DNA from: Paraburkholderia bryophila
GTDB taxonomy: Bacteria > Pseudomonadota > Gammaproteobacteria > Burkholderiales > Burkholderiaceae
Direction: 5' to 3'
DNA: 64,000 nucleotides
Assembly: GCF_013409255.1 (NCBI RefSeq)
Contig: NZ_JACCAS010000001.1
Location: forward strand, 4,588,001-4,652,000
Positions within the stretch are counted from its first letter, which is position 1; each line of letters opens with the position of its first letter. Below are positions 38,215-45,458 of this stretch, piece by piece. Below the pieces are notes generated by a model. That model worked only from the letters and a program-made list of their open reading frames with translations. It did no database searches and had not been told where the DNA came from. A program made the position numbers and the translations under genes.

Positions 38215-39065
38215 GCGACCTCCTGGTGCTCTGCCATCAAGCGAACCATGGAAGCGAGCACGTCGTCGGACAGGTGAGCCATAGACGCGATCATGCGGAA
38301 AGCCTCTGCCTCTGCCTTGGTGCGCTGCTGCGCTTCGTACTCGGCGCACTTGCGCGCCTGTTCCGCTGCGGCATCGCGCGATTCAGCAAGTTTCGGGTCC
38401 ATGTCGCGAGCGACAGCGGCGGCTTTCGGCTTCTGAAGAATCGCCAGAATGTTCGCGACCTTCGAGCGGTTTTCCGCTGCGGTCTTCGGGTCGATAGGCT
38501 CATCGTCGCCCGGGCTCGCGAGAAGCGGGTAAGCGGCGCGACCATCCGCCAACGAGATACGGCCAGCGCTGACGGCTTTCGACACTACCTGCTCACGCTG
38601 CTCGGCATCCGTGCCAAGCGAGATACGCCAGCGCGGAACCTGCTGGGTCTGACGCGCGGCATCCGTCAGGCGCACGTAGATATCCTTGAACGCGCGGCCC
38701 GCGTTGAACTTGTCGCCAGCCTCCAGGAGGTGGCGCACTGCGTCAGTCGCTGCGTCGATCTCGTTGCACGTCTCAACTGTGTTGCGCGGATCGTACCCGC
38801 GCGTCGCGATGGCCCACGCCTCATCGGCGGATACCCAGCGGTCCACGCGTTTCTCGATATGGCTGATTACGTCGATAGGAACGGGGGCGAAGCGGGTTCC
38901 TGCCTGCATGTAGTGAATGAGCGCGGCCTTCACGTCGGCGAGCGAATACGGTTCGAGCAGCTTGAACCAGAATTTCAGCGAATCAACTTCCGGGAGCGGC
39001 TGGCGAAGCGTGGAACAGCAGAGGTTAAGCGCCTTGGTGAATTCAGTTTTGTCTTCGGCCAGCAT
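38211..39065 (-). CDS. Phage replication protein, G39P-like helicase loader candidate
   Basis: A 284-residue protein. The first ~75 residues (LKFWFKLLEPYSLADVKAAL, then YMQAGTRFAPVPIDVISHIE) match the pattern of the G39P-type helicase loader N-terminal domain: a W/F-rich helix, repeated helices and a FxPxxxDV turn. The rest is a charged helical region. It lies 3 bp after a DUF1376-type replication gene, the usual partner, and ATGA-overlaps the next gene. The family is tentative. Confidence 0.6.
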   Translation of the reverse strand: MLAEDKTEFTKALNLCCSTLRQPLPEVDSLKFWFKLLEPYSLADVKAALIHYMQAGTRFAPVPIDVISHIEKRVDRWVSADEAWAIATRGYDPRNTVETCNEIDAATDAVRHLLEAGDKFNAGRAFKDIYVRLTDAARQTQQVPRWRISLGTDAEQREQVVSKAVSAGRISLADGRAAYPLLASPGDDEPIDPKTAAENRSKVANILAILQKPKAAAVARDMDPKLAESRDAAAEQARKCAEYEAQQRTKAEAEAFRMIASMAHLSDDVLASMVRLMAEHQEVA

Positions 39066-39068
39066 GGC

Positions 39069-40076
39069 TTACTCCATGTCAATCGTGAAGGGGTCATTCG
39101 GCGGCGGCAGCGCATCAAAGGGCGTCGCGCCATCGTCTTCGAGAAACGCGCGCATGTTGGCGTCGCTGATAGCGCGGTTGCGCTCTTGCGTCGTCATGAA
39201 GCCGCCAGACTGCGGGCGCTCCGTTGCGACCGGGATATCCCACGCTTCCTCGAAATGCAGCGACGGGCCGAAGAAGGTCGAAGCCTGCTTCACATACTCG
39301 GTCCCGATGTTTCCCTTCGCCGCGCAGAACTTCGCGTAGCGCATAACGCCAGCAATCATGTCGTCGGGCTTCTTGCCCTGCTTAACGCGAGCCGTCCACG
39401 CCTTCAGTGCTTCGGTCTTGCTGTTGCCGCCTGCGCGCTTCGGATAGATGCCCCATGCTGCTTCGAAGTCGGCGTCAACCGGCTGCGCCTTCGTCACCGC
39501 GCTCTGCTTTCCCTCCTGTTCGCCGGGAATCAGACTCGCCTGTACCGGACCACACTCACTCTCGACCGACTGCGCAGCAGGAGAGAGAGGTTTACTAACC
39601 GTAGTTGAAGATGAAGATGAAGATGAAGATGAAGATGAAGGGGTTGCCGTTTGGTTGACGGCTTGGTTATCCGCTTGGTTGGACTTTTGGTTAAGCAAAG
39701 CGGGATTCCCCCCCTTTTTGCCTGCCTCGCGGCGAATTTGGCAGAGGTTTTCGTCTGCGACCATGCGCTTCGAATACAGCGCGCCATCCGCATGCCTCAC
39801 CTTTGCTACGCCGTAGGTTGTGAGGTTGGTTAAGGTTTGGTTGAGAATTTGGATATCCAAACCAAGGATGTTTGCGAGCGCCTGCGTCGGCATCGGCAAT
39901 CCGTTCAGCAAGAGAACGCCACGCTCCGACGACTCGTGCATGATGCAGAGGATTTCGAACCACACGCCGCGATCATGGAAGCCGAGAGCCTGCACGCCCG
40001 GGTCTTTGCGCCAGTCGGCAGGGTAGAACTGCATCGCAGGCATCTTGCCCGCGTTCTTTTGGGTGCGCGCAGTCAT
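39069..40076 (-). CDS. DUF1376-type phage replication protein
   Basis: A 335-residue protein. The N-terminal part (MPAMQFYPADWRKDPGVQAL, then LGFHDRGVWFEILCIMHES) is typical of DUF1376/YdaU-like proteins, winged-helix replication initiators of phages. A linker contains an 11-residue poly-Ser run coded by a GAAGAT microsatellite. The C-terminal part (FEAAWGIYPKRAGGNSKTEA) is a second small domain often seen in these proteins. TAATG overlap joins it to the upstream 75-residue gene. Confidence 0.75.
   Translation of the reverse strand: MTARTQKNAGKMPAMQFYPADWRKDPGVQALGFHDRGVWFEILCIMHESSERGVLLLNGLPMPTQALANILGLDIQILNQTLTNLTTYGVAKVRHADGALYSKRMVADENLCQIRREAGKKGGNPALLNQKSNQADNQAVNQTATPSSSSSSSSSSSTTVSKPLSPAAQSVESECGPVQASLIPGEQEGKQSAVTKAQPVDADFEAAWGIYPKRAGGNSKTEALKAWTARVKQGKKPDDMIAGVMRYAKFCAAKGNIGTEYVKQASTFFGPSLHFEEAWDIPVATERPQSGGFMTTQERNRAISDANMRAFLEDDGATPFDALPPPNDPFTIDME
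39605..39641. repeat. GAAGAT hexanucleotide microsatellite
   Basis: About six tandem copies of GAAGAT on the plus strand code a Ser run (alternating TCA/TCT) in the replication protein linker. Copy-number change would lengthen or shorten the linker two residues at a time and keep the frame. Confidence 0.8.
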
Positions 40077-40303
40077 TACGCGGCCTCTGCGACGATCTTT
40101 GCGGGCGCGGGAAGGCCCAGCTTCGCCATGTGGTCGCAGCGCGCGTTATGGGCTTCGATAGCGGTGTTGTAGCGGCCGGGAACCTGCGAGCACTTGCCCT
40201 TGATCCAGATGCGACCGACCCACAGGTGTACGGCGTGCTTCGGTTGATGCAGATACACGCCGACGACGCCTGCGGGCTTCTGCTGCTGTGCTGCTGTGTT
40301 CAT
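40076..40303 (-). CDS. Hypothetical protein, 75 residues, first gene of the replication operon
   Basis: It begins MNTAAQQQKPAGVVGVYLHQ and contains HLWVGRIWIKGKCSQVPGRY, resembling a short AP2-like or DNA-binding beta sheet, but no firm family. The ribosome-binding site GAAGG lies inside a perfect palindrome (40310-40327). It leads the leftward operon with the two replication proteins. Confidence 0.6.
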   Translation of the reverse strand: MNTAAQQQKPAGVVGVYLHQPKHAVHLWVGRIWIKGKCSQVPGRYNTAIEAHNARCDHMAKLGLPAPAKIVAEAA

Positions 40304-40309
40304 TTGACA

Positions 40310-40327
40310 CCTTCGAGATTTCGAAGG
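40310..40327 (-). promoter_or_regulatory. Palindrome that covers the ribosome-binding site
   Basis: CCTTCGA-GATT-TCGAAGG on the plus strand; on the leftward mRNA the right arm contains GAAGG 6 nt before the ATG at 40303. As RNA it would hide the ribosome-binding site; as DNA it could be an operator. Confidence 0.6.
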
Positions 40328-40365
40328 CGGTACGAGCAATGCGGGTAAGGTCGGGCGAGCGCAAT

Positions 40366-40566
40366 TCAATCGCTCGCTAAGGTGTACTTGATAAGCAGAA
40401 TCAAGCTGGATATAATCGAAGCCAGTGCCAGCACCAGCCAATATGCACTCCCCAGCCGCCCTATACGGTTGGTCTTGACGCCCCGCAGAGTTTGCCGCTC
40501 TCGGGGCGTCGTTGTTTGTGGCTCGCGCTTTGCAAGCCGGTGACGAGATTGTGCCTGACGCCGCAT
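40366..40566 (-). CDS. Doubtful 66-residue membrane protein ORF
   Basis: A frame with a very basic start and a hydrophobic end (WLVLALASIISSLILLIKYT). It overlaps the strong promoter and hairpin on the other strand, has no ribosome-binding site, and its hydrophobic part is partly the reverse of the promoter. It could be a small holin-like gene but is probably not real. Confidence 0.2.
   Translation of the reverse strand: MRRQAQSRHRLAKREPQTTTPRERQTLRGVKTNRIGRLGSAYWLVLALASIISSLILLIKYTLASD
40388..40416 (+). promoter_or_regulatory. Near-consensus sigma70 promoter
   Basis: TTGATA (40388-40393), 17 bp, TATAAT (40411-40416): five of six and six of six matches at ideal spacing. Transcription should start near 40423 and read rightwards into a hairpin at 40477-40510. 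Confidence 0.8.
40423..40518 (+). ncRNA. Candidate ~95-nt phage small RNA
   Basis: It is defined by the promoter at 40388-40416 and the hairpin GACGCCCCG...CGGGGCGTC (40477-40510, with an inner AGAG/CTCT pairing), followed by GTTGTTTG. No start codon with a ribosome-binding site lies in it. The T-run is imperfect, so read-through to the rightward operon is possible. Confidence 0.5.
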
Positions 40567-40870
40567 AACAGCGCAAGCAAAATTCTGCCTAACCTACTGA
40601 TTCGATTGAGTAATTCTGCGTCTCGCGCAGATATCATCGCTAAGTCATTGATCGGATTCACTCTGCGTTATCCGCATAGTTGCGCGCGCATCCATTCGCC
40701 ATAGGCGAGCCATAGCCACGTAGAGCCGTTCTCGACCGCCGACCATGCCAAGACATTCGCCGTAGGGTGCGGGCCGCTCACGCGCGATCCTCGCAACGCT
40801 ATTCCGCTGGTATCCGCGCAGCGGTCGCCGCCCCCGAGTAAGAATTTCAATTTCCGCCCGGTTTTTGACC

Positions 40871-40910
40871 GTGTACGTGGTGGTGTACGGCCTGTGTACG
40901 GGGTGTGTAC
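40871..40910 (+). promoter_or_regulatory. Phased GTGTAC array upstream of the small terminase-like gene
   Basis: GTGTAC occurs at 40871, 40883, 40894 and 40905, spaced 12, 11 and 11 bp, so the sites face one side of the helix. GTGTAC is also the core of the switch operators (reverse complement of GTACAC). The array lies 55-95 bp before the ATG at 40965. Confidence 0.6.
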
Positions 40911-40964
40911 GCAGACCGGACGTGATGGCCCAATGGTTCCATTGAACCGCAGGCAGAGTCCGCA

Positions 40965-41741
40965 ATGTCGCACCAAAAAGTCACAGACGAGCAATGGGCC
41001 GCCGCCCGCAAGCGCTACGAAACCGAACCCGGTCTCGGCTTGGGAAAAATCGCGCAAGTCCTTGATTGTTCGAAAAGTTTGGTCGCCCGCAAGGCCCGCG
41101 AAGAGAAGTGGCAGAAGGATCAAGGGGTGCCGTCGCAGGTGCAAACGCCTGCTCAGGTGAGGGATTCTAAATTTACAGAAAGTGCCGTGCAGAGCGAGAC
41201 CCAAGCCGTACACCTGTACGAGCCAGGGGCGTCTACACAGCCCGCTCGCGTCGTGGCCGATGTCTACGTGCCGCCGAGCGCCGCGCAGGCTCCCCAGCAG
41301 CCCCAATCGAACGACTACGCCGACGAAATCCGCATCCCCGACGGCCTGGACGAAGTAGATCGCGAGGAGTTCGTGAAGGCCGCCATCGTGGCCCGCCAGC
41401 GCGCGATTAATGCCCGCCACCTGAAGGAACTGAACGCGGCCCGCTCGAAGCTGTACGAGTCGCTGAGGAAGGCCGGGACGAAAGAGGGTGCCGGGACGGC
41501 GCTGGCATCGCAGCGGAACGTGGCGGCGCTGATCGCGTTGCAAGCCGCCGAAATGGAAGCCGAGCTTCAGCGCGTCCGCTTGGAAGTCGCCGAGTTCGTC
41601 GGAAAGCCCATGAAGCCGACGCCAGCCCGCATCGTGGTCCATGTGCAGCCCGGCGAGCAACTGCTGCCAGTGGCCGCCACGTACGGCCGCAACGCAACCG
41701 AAGTAACTGACGTGATCGCAACGGAGAACCAGAATGCGTAA
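40965..41741 (+). CDS. Terminase small subunit-like DNA-binding protein
   Basis: A 258-residue protein. The N-terminal helix-turn-helix (TDEQWAAARKRYETEPGLGL, IAQVLDCSKSLVARKAREEK) is followed by a Gln/Pro-rich linker and a helical C-terminal half (FVKAAIVARQRAINARHLKE, EMEAELQRVRLEVAEF). This layout is common in phage small terminases or their regulators. No large terminase follows, so the role is uncertain. Confidence 0.55.
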   Translation: MSHQKVTDEQWAAARKRYETEPGLGLGKIAQVLDCSKSLVARKAREEKWQKDQGVPSQVQTPAQVRDSKFTESAVQSETQAVHLYEPGASTQPARVVADVYVPPSAAQAPQQPQSNDYADEIRIPDGLDEVDREEFVKAAIVARQRAINARHLKELNAARSKLYESLRKAGTKEGAGTALASQRNVAALIALQAAEMEAELQRVRLEVAEFVGKPMKPTPARIVVHVQPGEQLLPVAATYGRNATEVTDVIATENQNA

Positions 41742-42033
41742 GACACACGCTGAAATCAATGCCGCGCTCGACGCGAAGATGGCCGCGCTGGGCATCGCCA
41801 CCGCAAGCGCGAAGCTGCCGACGGTGACCGTCTACCCCGGCGAGCGCACCACTGAGCGCCTGGCCCACTTCGGCGCTGATCGCCTGATCGCGAACAACCC
41901 GGCATATGACTCGATGAGCGAGCGCCTTGATGCCGAGCTTCGCGAGATTCTCGACGGGCGCGTGGGCCTGGCAGCGCCCCGCGCGAAATCGACGCGTCGC
42001 GAACGCGTGGCGCGCGTGATGACGAACGATTAG
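41734..42033 (+). CDS. Hypothetical protein, 99 residues
   Basis: It begins MRKTHAEINAALDAKMAALG and overlaps the end of the small terminase-like gene by 8 bp, so it is cotranslated. Helical, no family recognised. Confidence 0.6.
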   Translation: MRKTHAEINAALDAKMAALGIATASAKLPTVTVYPGERTTERLAHFGADRLIANNPAYDSMSERLDAELREILDGRVGLAAPRAKSTRRERVARVMTND

Positions 42034-42040
42034 GACCGAT

Positions 42041-42286
42041 ATGAGCCAATCAATGAACTACCTGCCAGACGACGCGTGCGACCTGTTCGAGCGCACTATC
42101 TCGGCGCTGATGCTCGAACTGCTGGTGAGCGGCGTACCGGCTCCATACATTGATGCAGCCGTGGACGGGCTGCGCGATGACTTCGACCGCACTCGCGAAT
42201 GGCTCGGCGTGATTGAGCGCTCGGCGAAGCGCCGTAATCCGTTTCCTGGCTTCCGAGTGATCCGGTTCCGGCGCGCGTTCACGTAG
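42041..42286 (+). CDS. Hypothetical protein, 81 residues
   Basis: It begins MSQSMNYLPDDACDLFERTI; AGGA lies just before the ATG. Acidic N-terminal half, basic C-terminus (AKRRNPFPGFRVIRFRRAFT). It is the last gene of this rightward run; head genes would be expected after it but are absent. Confidence 0.6.
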   Translation: MSQSMNYLPDDACDLFERTISALMLELLVSGVPAPYIDAAVDGLRDDFDRTREWLGVIERSAKRRNPFPGFRVIRFRRAFT

Positions 42287-42317
42287 GGGCGTCGGTGTTC
42301 CGCTCGCTGCGTGCCGG

Positions 42318-42647
42318 TCAGAGACCGCGGGCGGTCACGAAAGCCATATACAGCCGGTAGATGTCGTTCGCAATGGCCCGCCCGGTGCTGTTCCGTATCG
42401 ACTGCATTGTGTGTTCGAGCGCGCTGTTCAATACGTCGCCGGCCGCGTCGCGCTCCGGTCCTTTCCGCGTGAGGCGGTGCATGATGCTTTCCCAGTCCTC
42501 AAGCAGTTCGGGCGGGAGTTCCTGGGCGGTCAATTGATTGAGCGGCCAATGCGCGGCACGCAGGCGCTCGCGCACGTCGCCCTCGCGAGTGGCGAGCCGG
42601 TGGAGCGCGTTGAGCAGTTTTTCTCGGACCCGCGAATAGCGTCGCAT
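42318..42647 (-). CDS. Hypothetical protein, 109 residues
   Basis: It starts MRRYSRVREKLLNALHRLAT; the longer frame upstream is a shadow of the lipoprotein gene region. Helical and basic, no family recognised. It is coded leftward, convergent with the 81-residue gene. Confidence 0.55.
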   Translation of the reverse strand: MRRYSRVREKLLNALHRLATREGDVRERLRAAHWPLNQLTAQELPPELLEDWESIMHRLTRKGPERDAAGDVLNSALEHTMQSIRNSTGRAIANDIYRLYMAFVTARGL

Positions 42648-42681
42648 CTGAGTGAGTCTCCCGCGATTGATTCCTGTCGCC

Positions 42682-43011
42682 TTAGTTGACGGTCGATACG
42701 CCGTTATCGGGGCGCATGATCGGGCTTTGCGCATGCGCAATGCACTTGAACGTGATCGACGCGCCACCTAGCCGCACGCCAGGTATGTTCTGCGTCGTCT
42801 GCTGAGTGACCAGTTCGAACTCTAAGCCCTGCGACTCGCAGAACTGATTGCCTTCGCCCATTAGGCTACCCGCCACGGCAGAAACGTCGCCGAAGATGCC
42901 CGCCGTGTTTGTCTTGGACGCGTAATAGGTGTTTGCGCCTATCTTCGTCGGCGCAGTGCTGGCGCAGCCGCTGAGACTTGCAACGGCCAGAATCAGAATC
43001 GTTTTTCTCAT
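42682..43011 (-). CDS. Predicted lipoprotein, 109 residues
   Basis: A lipoprotein signal (MRKTILILAVASLSGC, lipidated Cys16), then STAPTKIGANTYYASKTNTA and a small beta-rich domain with two more Cys. It resembles small surface or periplasmic lipoproteins of bacteria more than phage structural proteins. It may be a lysogenic-conversion gene; the function is unknown. Confidence 0.7.
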   Translation of the reverse strand: MRKTILILAVASLSGCASTAPTKIGANTYYASKTNTAGIFGDVSAVAGSLMGEGNQFCESQGLEFELVTQQTTQNIPGVRLGGASITFKCIAHAQSPIMRPDNGVSTVN

Positions 43012-43239
43012 GGTGACGCCCCGGATCGGTCAATTGTTTTACGTTCGGGGCAATTATAAGGAAAACGCGGGCGGCATTAGGAAAACGCGTCACCGTACTA
43101 CCGGTCGCTTCAGCCCAAGTCACGCGCCCGAGGACCGGGCCGGGCGTTTGGGGGATGTCTCCCGGCGCTTATGGTGGCTCGAAATGCGCCCCCTCTATAC
43201 TTCGATGCTGACCAGCGAATACACCAAAGGAGACGCTGA

Positions 43240-43977
43240 ATGACAAAGCCTGAAGCGGCGCGCGCCGCCGCGACGACGATACTTGATAGCTTCGAAGACC
43301 TGCTTGGGCAGGCGAACGTCGCAGATTCCGGCGAGGCGCGCATTGGCGCTAGTCTTATTCTGACAATATTCGAACAGTTCCGCTCGGCTTTGTGCCTTAT
43401 TGATGCCGGTTATTCCAGCCATGCGGCGGGGCCGATCCGCTCGATGCTTGAAGGCGTCGCCGACCTCGTGAATCTCTCGAAGGACTCGGGCTATCTCAAT
43501 CAATTGCACTTCGAGAACGCGCGAAACAATGTCGTGCTGTTCGATGAGCTTCTGCGCCTGAAGGACGTGCCAGAAGATATGAAAGAGAAGGTCGGCGAGT
43601 GGCGGGAAATCGAAAAGCCCATTCGCAACAAGCTCGCAAAGGACGGGCATCAAAAAATGGACCTCGCGCAGAAGATGCGAGACGGCGGTATCGGCGACGC
43701 CTACGCGCAATACCGCATCCTGTGCGGAATGGTTCACACGAGCATTACGAGCCTTATTGCGCGTCACGCAGGCCGCGAGCGGCTGACTGAACTCGGATAT
43801 TGCCGCCCGGCAGAACCGGACGTAATCGGAATGCTGCTGCTGATTGCGGTCGATCTTCTTGTGCGGGCCGGGTCGGAACTGCATAGCTTTACCGACCTGA
43901 CCGAAGACGAGGTAAACGCCGTCGCGGAAGAGGCGAAGCGAGTATGGGCGGCGGTTGATGCAGATGAGGGCGCGTGA
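43240..43977 (+). CDS. DUF5677-like protein, probable cargo
   Basis: A 245-residue all-helical protein. GYSSHAAGPIRSMLEGVADL and LCGMVHTSITSLIARHAGRE fit the DUF5677 pattern (an Arg/Glu helix early, a Ser/His helix late). AAAGGAGA gives a strong ribosome-binding site and TATACT at 43196-43201 a private -10, so it is its own unit, opposite to its neighbours. This suggests expression from the integrated state. The biochemical role is unknown. Confidence 0.6.
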   Translation: MTKPEAARAAATTILDSFEDLLGQANVADSGEARIGASLILTIFEQFRSALCLIDAGYSSHAAGPIRSMLEGVADLVNLSKDSGYLNQLHFENARNNVVLFDELLRLKDVPEDMKEKVGEWREIEKPIRNKLAKDGHQKMDLAQKMRDGGIGDAYAQYRILCGMVHTSITSLIARHAGRERLTELGYCRPAEPDVIGMLLLIAVDLLVRAGSELHSFTDLTEDEVNAVAEEAKRVWAAVDADEGA

Positions 43978-44003
43978 CGCGGTTTCGCGCCGGTTGCCCC
44001 TGT

Positions 44004-44810
44004 TCAACGCTTCTTCTGAGCCAGGGCGCTAGACGCGCGCTCGGTCGCGATCCGGGCTGCTTCAGCCCTGTCTTGATGTGCTTTCATCGCTCCCTCTGCC
44101 TGCAAGATTGATGATTTAATCCGTTCGGACAAAGTGCCTGACGCAGGCATGATCGGGCTGTATTGCCTGTCTGGGCAAAAGCTCTCAACCGCTGCTTCGG
44201 CGAGCCGTAAGCTGTTCATTACGTCCTGCATCAGAACGTTGTAGGCATTAAAGTCAAGAGCAGTTTTGCCTTCGATCCATGAATTGACGGTTTCTGCAAT
44301 GCCATGCGACGCATCGTAAAACTCGATTAGCAGAGTCGCGTCCGCTTCGGAAAGATCCCTGAATTGAGGTGCAGACGGGTATAGGAGTGGCTTCCTGGGC
44401 CGAAATGCCGTGAGCGGATCGCCCGGTGGTTCGTACTTCATCGAGGTCGATACGAAGTTCGCAACAAGCCGGTTGAGGATGTAGACGTGCTGCGCGATGA
44501 CGCGCGCCAGTTCCGGTGTGAAATAGACCCTTGCTGCTTCCATTCTCCGTGTCGCGTCCTGCTTTTCAGATGCTGCTTTTGTCGTCTCGGCGACCCAAGC
44601 ACCGGTAAAGAGCGCTGCTGCACCGAATAGCGCTCCACCTAGACTCGCAGCGCTCTCGTTGGTGGGGAAGTGGCAGAGGATGGCTGCGCTGCCGACGACG
44701 ACGCTTATGGCCGCCATGGCAAGATTTGGCTTGCGCCGGAACAGCAACGTCACGTTTTCCTGCGCATCCATAAGGGCATCGCCGATTTCACTTGGAGTTC
44801 TCTCGCTCAT
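44004..44810 (-). CDS. Membrane protein with two N-terminal helices, probable cargo
   Basis: A 268-residue protein: a short cytosolic start, transmembrane helices at about residues 31-48 (MAAISVVVGSAAILCHF) and 55-74 (ASLGGALFGAAALFTGAWVA), then a long helical domain. It is convergent with the DUF5677-like gene, 26 bp apart. The layout resembles superinfection-exclusion or stress membrane proteins, but no family is recognised. Confidence 0.6.
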   Translation of the reverse strand: MSERTPSEIGDALMDAQENVTLLFRRKPNLAMAAISVVVGSAAILCHFPTNESAASLGGALFGAAALFTGAWVAETTKAASEKQDATRRMEAARVYFTPELARVIAQHVYILNRLVANFVSTSMKYEPPGDPLTAFRPRKPLLYPSAPQFRDLSEADATLLIEFYDASHGIAETVNSWIEGKTALDFNAYNVLMQDVMNSLRLAEAAVESFCPDRQYSPIMPASGTLSERIKSSILQAEGAMKAHQDRAEAARIATERASSALAQKKR

Positions 44811-44846
44811 TATTTCTTCCCCGCTCCATATTCGAACGCCACTAGT

Positions 44847-45053
44847 CTACCCGGTCGGTTCGTTGTATTCGAAGACCGCTAGATGCCCGGCGAAGCGCAT
44901 GGCGTCCTCGCCTTCGGTGTCGCGACGGAAACGCAGCGTGGTGTATGCCAGATGCTCGATGATGTTCGGATTGAACAGCGTACCGGTGGTGCGGGTGACG
45001 GCGCGATGGCCGAAAGTGCCGAATGTGTGGGCGGTGCCCGTGGTGGTGCTCAT
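44847..45053 (-). CDS. Hypothetical protein, 68 residues
   Basis: It begins MSTTTGTAHTFGTFGHRAVT and ends MRFAGHLAVFEYNEPTG. Small, soluble, unknown. It lies downstream of the zinc-ribbon-like gene in the same direction. Confidence 0.5.
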   Translation of the reverse strand: MSTTTGTAHTFGTFGHRAVTRTTGTLFNPNIIEHLAYTTLRFRRDTEGEDAMRFAGHLAVFEYNEPTG

Positions 45054-45089
45054 GGTGATTCCTGGTGGATGGATGCGGAAAGAGTCAAG

Positions 45090-45458
45090 TCACGTCGCTG
45101 CGTGCGCGCGCCATACCGGGCTGACTGGCTGGCCGTCGGGGCCGATGACGCGCGGGAAACACCAGGCGAACGGTTTCGAGCGAACGGGCGGCGGCACGAT
45201 GATCTTCGCGTTGCCGCTGGCGACGTGGTCGGCGATGGCCTGCGCCGCGTCGTGCTCGGTGAAGTTGGCAGACACGCAATGTCCGCATGTCGTGTGCTCG
45301 CCCCTGCGCACGGCCCTGATGTGCAGGTTTGCCGCCCGCCCGCAGTCACAGCGAAAGAGCCAGCGAGCGCCGGTTCTTTTTCGCTGCGCCTTGCTGGCGT
45401 ATTGGGTCGCGACAAGCGAGCCCCAGCGCTGGCCGGTCCAGTCGAAGTGAGCTTTCAT
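45090..45458 (-). CDS. Zinc-ribbon protein related to HNH/AP2-associated phage proteins
   Basis: A 122-residue protein starting MKAHFDWTGQRWGSLVATQY. The pattern GQRWGSLVATQY...WLFRCDCG...RGEHTTCGHC is the Cys4 zinc motif found at the start of many phage HNH/AP2 proteins. No HNH nuclease core follows. Its ATG overlaps the stop of the upstream gene as ATGA. Confidence 0.6.
   Translation of the reverse strand: MKAHFDWTGQRWGSLVATQYASKAQRKRTGARWLFRCDCGRAANLHIRAVRRGEHTTCGHCVSANFTEHDAAQAIADHVASGNAKIIVPPPVRSKPFAWCFPRVIGPDGQPVSPVWRAHAAT

Larger units (their letters stand above)
40304..40964. other. 661-bp control region between leftward replication and rightward late-type genes
   Basis: This divergent region holds, left to right: a palindrome over the leftward ribosome-binding site, a GCGAGCG/CGCTCGC inverted repeat (40355-40377), a near-consensus rightward promoter followed by a hairpin, and a phased GTGTAC array before the small terminase-like gene. 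I see no gene that I trust. Confidence 0.55.

Noticed and set aside
40668..41801. A 377-codon minus-strand frame over the control region and the small terminase-like gene.
   Set aside because: It covers the GTGTAC array and a better-supported gene, and its composition is that of a shadow frame.
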